DNA of 64,000 bases from Dermatophagoides farinae (Eukaryota; Arthropoda; Arachnida; Sarcoptiformes; Pyroglyphidae), in NCBI RefSeq assembly GCF_024713945.1, contig NC_134683.1:4031501-4095500 (forward strand), given 5' to 3'. Below the pieces are notes generated by a model that saw nothing but the letters and a program-made list of their open reading frames with translations, was not told the origin of the DNA and ran no database searches. Made by a program: the position numbers and the translations under genes. Numbering within the stretch: the first letter of the stretch is position 1; every line of letters begins with the position of its first letter. Of the stretch, positions 60,001 through 64,000 are shown piece by piece.

Positions 60001-63000
60001 GCATGTTTTCAAGGTAGAACCGAAGTTGTTGCCTTACTATTAGAACGTAATGCTAATATTGAACATCGTGCAAAAACTGGCCTAACACCATTGATGGAAG
60101 CAGCATCCGGTGGTTATGTTGACGTTGGAAAAGTTTTACTAAATAAAGGTGCCGAAGTTAATGCATCACCTGTACCGGCATCACGTGATACAGCATTAAC
60201 AATTGCTGCTGATAAAGGACATACATCATTTGTTGAGCTATTAATAAAACGTGGTGCAAATGTTGATGCAAAAAATAAAAAAGGTTATTCACCATTATGG
60301 TTATCATGTAATGGTGGCCATTATGATGTTGTACAATTATTGATCAATGCAAAATGTGATGTCGATGCACAGGATAATCGTAAGATTTCCTGTTTGATGG
60401 CAGCATTTCGTAAGGGTCATATAAAAATTGTTAAATTAATGGTTCGACACGTGATACAATTTCCATCGGATCAAGAGATCAATCGTTTTCTGTCCATTTG
60501 TCAGGATGAAGAATTGCAGAAAAAAGTTTGCATCTGTGCCGGTATCATACGTTTTGCGAAAGATCGACAAGCAGCTGAAGCATTTAAGAATGCTGCAAAT
60601 TTATTGGAAGAAATTGATCAAGAACGTTCACGTGAAGAGAATCGAAAAGCAGCAGCAGCTAGACGTCGTGAACGAAAAAAACAGAAGAAAAAAGAAAGAG
60701 CCGGTAAGAATCATTTGGAATCGAATAATAATAATAATCAAATGGATGATGAAATGAATTCAACAACGAAATCAAGCAATAGTGATAAAGCCAGTAGTGA
60801 AGAACCGATAAAATCAAATGATAATGATGATTTTACAATCGATGATGATGATGAAGATGATGTTGATGGTGATGGTGAGAAAACGATATCGGTTGATAAT
60901 AATAAATTGAAACAACAGCAATTGGATTCTTCAATATCATCGAAAGAAAAAACGAAAATTTCCACCAACACTAATGCTGAAATATCATCATCATCTATGA
61001 ATAAAAATAGTGAATTTATGAAAAAAATGAAAAAGAAGAAACAAAAATCTCGACAAATTGATGAACAACATGATCGACAGGTAGAGAATTTAATTAATCA
61101 ACAGCAGCAGCAACAACAAGAACAGGCTAAAGTTGATGTGGCAGATGCTATAATTAAAATTCATCAACAACAACAACAGCAGCAGCAGCAACAGAATAAT
61201 AATAAAACAGAAACAATGGTACATAATAAAAAGATGATAAATGGTGTTAGTAATAAAACAAATCGAACATCACCGACAACAAAAATTCAGATTATAAAAA
61301 ATCATCAAAATCGAAAACAAATTTTAATTAATAATAATAATGATGAATCATCAACGAATTCATCATCATTGCGAAAAACTAATCAGGAAATTTCCCATAA
61401 CAACGACAACAGGTAACGTCATTTATGGATATATTTTTATAATATACTTTTTTTTTATAAACTCACATTTTTTTTCTTATTTCATGTGTTCATTCTTTGT
61501 TAAAATAGTCTTTTTACCGGATCGAATAATAATCATCAATCACATTATCACAATAGTAATAACCACGGTGACAATACTTTGGGCAAAATTGATCAAATAA
61601 CATCGATAACTGCTGTACCATTGATGACTAATTCTAATTATCAACAACAACAGCATAAAAATCATAATCAAAATCAACCATCACAACAACAACAACAAGC
61701 GAATAACGTTGGAAATTCTCGTAACAACAATAGTAGTAGCAGTAGTGGTAGTAATAAAACATTTACTAGTAAACACCATCAACAACAACAACGTTTCGAA
61801 TCAACAAATTCGAATTCGAATATATCGTCGGCATCATTATTGTCGAATAATAATAATAATAAGTCTACGGCTAGCGTAACGACAGCAACAACAATAACGA
61901 ACGAAATGAAACGTGAAGACGGTTGGAAAGAAGTTGTTGAGAGAAGAAAATCTAAAAAAGTATTGGTTCCTGCCAATGCAATTAGCCGTGTAATTGGACG
62001 TGCTGGATGCAATATCAATACTATTCGTGAAATTTCCGGTGCACATATCGAAGTGGAAAAACAAAAAGGTCAAGGAGATCGTATGGTTATTATTCGTGGA
62101 TCGGCCGATGTTACACGAATTGCTTCACAATTGATTACGGTATTATCGAAAGAAGCCGATAAAGATTTATCCGAAATTATTCGAGAATTAGGCCTATCAA
62201 AGCCAACAAATGATACAACGACGACTGCTGTTGCAACTGTTCCCGCGGTGTCCAATTCTAATCACCATCAGACAGAATCGTCTACAACAACATTATCCTC
62301 ACCTGTTTCTGGAACATCAGAAATTTCGCAAACTTCAACGACCGTTTCAAATACCAGTAATCAAACACAACAACGTCAAGCATCGAAATCGGTTGGTCGA
62401 ACACCCACAACATCTGTAACCAATTTTCATACGAATAATGGCAAAACATTAGTCTCATCGGGAAAAAATCAATCCGATTCGAATAAACAATCATCTGGAA
62501 CATCGAATACTGTTTCCTATACAATGGCTGTAAATTCTAAAATACGATCAATAAATTCATCATCATCATCATCTTCGGTTTCGACATTGTCGACAACAAC
62601 GACACCAGTTTCGAATATCAAATCAAACAGCGGAAATAGTAGTAGCACTACTACCACAATCAATAATGGTGTGAAAATTATGAGTGCCGTTTATAAGCCA
62701 TCGAATAAATCTCAAATGTTTCGAAACACAAATAATATTGTTTACAACAACAATAGTATAGCTACGAAAATGGAAACTTCGCATTCAATGAATGAAACAA
62801 AATCATCATCCAGTGTACAATGTCTATCGTCGACAATAACAACGACAACGACGACATCATCCAAGATGAATGAAAAATTGAATTTTGCTTCTGTTGCTGC
62901 TGGCAGTATTGCTGTTAGTTCTAACATTGGTGATTCATATCATCATCATCATCATCATAATATCGCATTATCACCATCTTCGATTAATTCAGCTACATCA

Positions 63001-64000
63001 CCATCATCTTCAATGGCTTCTTCCACATCAATATCGAAACCACAACACAACAACAACATCAACATTCAGATTCAATGATTATTGATGATAAACAATCTAA
63101 TCTAACTTCTGTATTCAAAACCAGTAATGTTTCAAATAGTAGTAGTAATAATCGACAATTTGTATCATCAAATTCTTCATCATCGGCATCATCATCAGCT
63201 GTTGATGTTGCTGCAGCATTTTCACCATCATCAGCTGTAACCACAGGCTCATTATCGATACAAACTTGTGTGGATAATAATAGTAATAATAATAATAACA
63301 ACAATAATCAATCTGTTCCACCACATCATTCACAATATCATCAACAGCAGCAGCCACAGCATTCGAATCCAACACCAATTGGACATGTGAGATCGGCACC
63401 ATGTACTCCTCCTATTGCGAATTATATTTCATTTGGTTCCAAATTTATATCGGCCAATTCAAATAATCTACAATCACAACAATTACAGCAGACATTATCA
63501 GATGTTCTTTATAGTAATGATTCACAGCAACAACAACAACTGTTGCAATCAAATGTAACTGGAAACAATAATAACAAATTGAATAATGTTGATCCATTCT
63601 TATTGAATTCTGCTGCTGTTTCATCCACAACATCGGAATATGCTAATTTGTTTCAACAACAACAACAACAACAACAGCACAATAGCAATGGTGCTAATAA
63701 CCAGAATAATCAAATACATCCAAATTTTCTTTTATCCAATATGATGATCAATTCAAATGCTGAATCGACCTTATCGAATCATTCACATCATCATGGAATA
63801 ATGGGACATCAACCAGTATCAATGAGTTCACCAATCAATCGTGCATCTGTAAATGCTGCTAGCTTCCTTGATCATAGGCCAATCACGCCCAATATCTATG
63901 AACATCATTCTTCCAAACCAACAACATCATCATCGTCATCCAGTAGATCATCGCAATTGAATCCAAATGCACCGGATTTTGCTTCCCGTTCAAATTCATT
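49216..64000 (+). CDS. mask: MASK/ANKHD1: multiple ankyrin repeats, single KH domain (3' end outside window)
   Basis: Exons 49216-49689, 49750-50298, 53032-53248, 53321-53422, 53492-58198, 58408-61412 and 61509 to beyond the window. The N-terminal part has HEAFAAQVRTIMKAAGLISD and a long D/E run. Ankyrin array 1 (~15 repeats, about residues 620-1080) and array 2 (~10 repeats, about 2375-2695) follow the family layout. After array 2 comes a basic coiled segment (AAAARRRERKKQKKKERAG), then a KH domain near 3165-3235 with GWKEVVERRKSKKVLVPANA and the GRAG loop of an RNA-binding KH. MASK proteins are cytoplasmic/nuclear scaffolds known as Hippo/Yorkie cofactors and in receptor tyrosine kinase signalling. 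The reading frame breaks by one base near 59374 and again near 63046, both in CAA/CAG tracts. Confidence 0.93.
50299..53031 (+). other. mask: 2.7-kb intron of MASK
   Basis: The only large intron seen in the window, from donor GTATGT to acceptor TTTTCAAAG. It is filled with GT, GTT, GAT and poly-T repeats (for example 51038-51066 and 52248-52268). No nested gene was found on either strand. Confidence 0.7.

Noticed and set aside
1-64000. tRNA, rRNA or CRISPR features
   Set aside because: No cloverleaf-compatible A/B box pair, rRNA core or spaced repeat array was noticed by eye; a covariance-model scan would be needed to exclude small RNAs fully.

Overview
The window looks like nuclear DNA of a small-genome arthropod, most likely an astigmatic mite of the Dermatophagoides/Euroglyphus/Sarcoptes type. 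The reasons are very AT-rich spacers full of ATC, CAA and GT microsatellites, mostly tiny GT-AG introns (about 55-100 bp), and proteins laced with Q, N, H and T runs. The species is inferred from style only. All splice sites below were read by eye. Summed exon lengths were checked for frame.

Layout. 1-5.1 kb is a graveyard: a decayed C2H2 zinc-finger exon, two copies of a ~250-bp dispersed repeat, a broken copy of the 3' end of the neighbouring protease gene, and a transposase-like element whose C-terminal half lies before its N-terminal half. 5.1-9.1 kb holds a secreted S1 serine protease (-), a four-span membrane protein (+) and adenylate kinase 1 (-). 9.1-13.7 kb is non-coding apart from a BEL/Pao-type retrotransposon scrap. 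13.8-17.3 kb has two convergent SLC35G1-like transporters. 19.5-27.6 kb has an EGF-like type I membrane protein (-), a class A neuropeptide-type GPCR (+) and a CD36-family receptor (+).

30.4-48.5 kb is the most unusual part. A myotubularin-related phosphatase (MTMR3/4-like, +) is followed on the minus strand by a two-exon DUF4781-like gene (called Y here) and a 164-codon orphan gene (X). A ~7.4-kb block has been duplicated in tandem. It runs from inside MTMR exon 2, through Y and X, into the sequence upstream of the MASK gene. The result is one complete MTMR, one 5'-truncated MTMR sitting behind a copy of the MASK 5' flank, and two intact Y-X pairs. Y and X share an upstream element, so it occurs four times. 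Only the second unit carries a 930-bp insertion that contains a long fold-back (hairpin) element flanked by TTAA.

49.2 kb to the window end is MASK/ANKHD1 (two ankyrin arrays and one KH domain). It is interrupted by two apparent one-base frameshifts inside CAA/CAG tracts and runs off the window. Genes elsewhere look like independent housekeeping or receptor genes without operon-like links. The best candidate for something undescribed is the duplicated Y-X cassette with its shared upstream element and uneven divergence.
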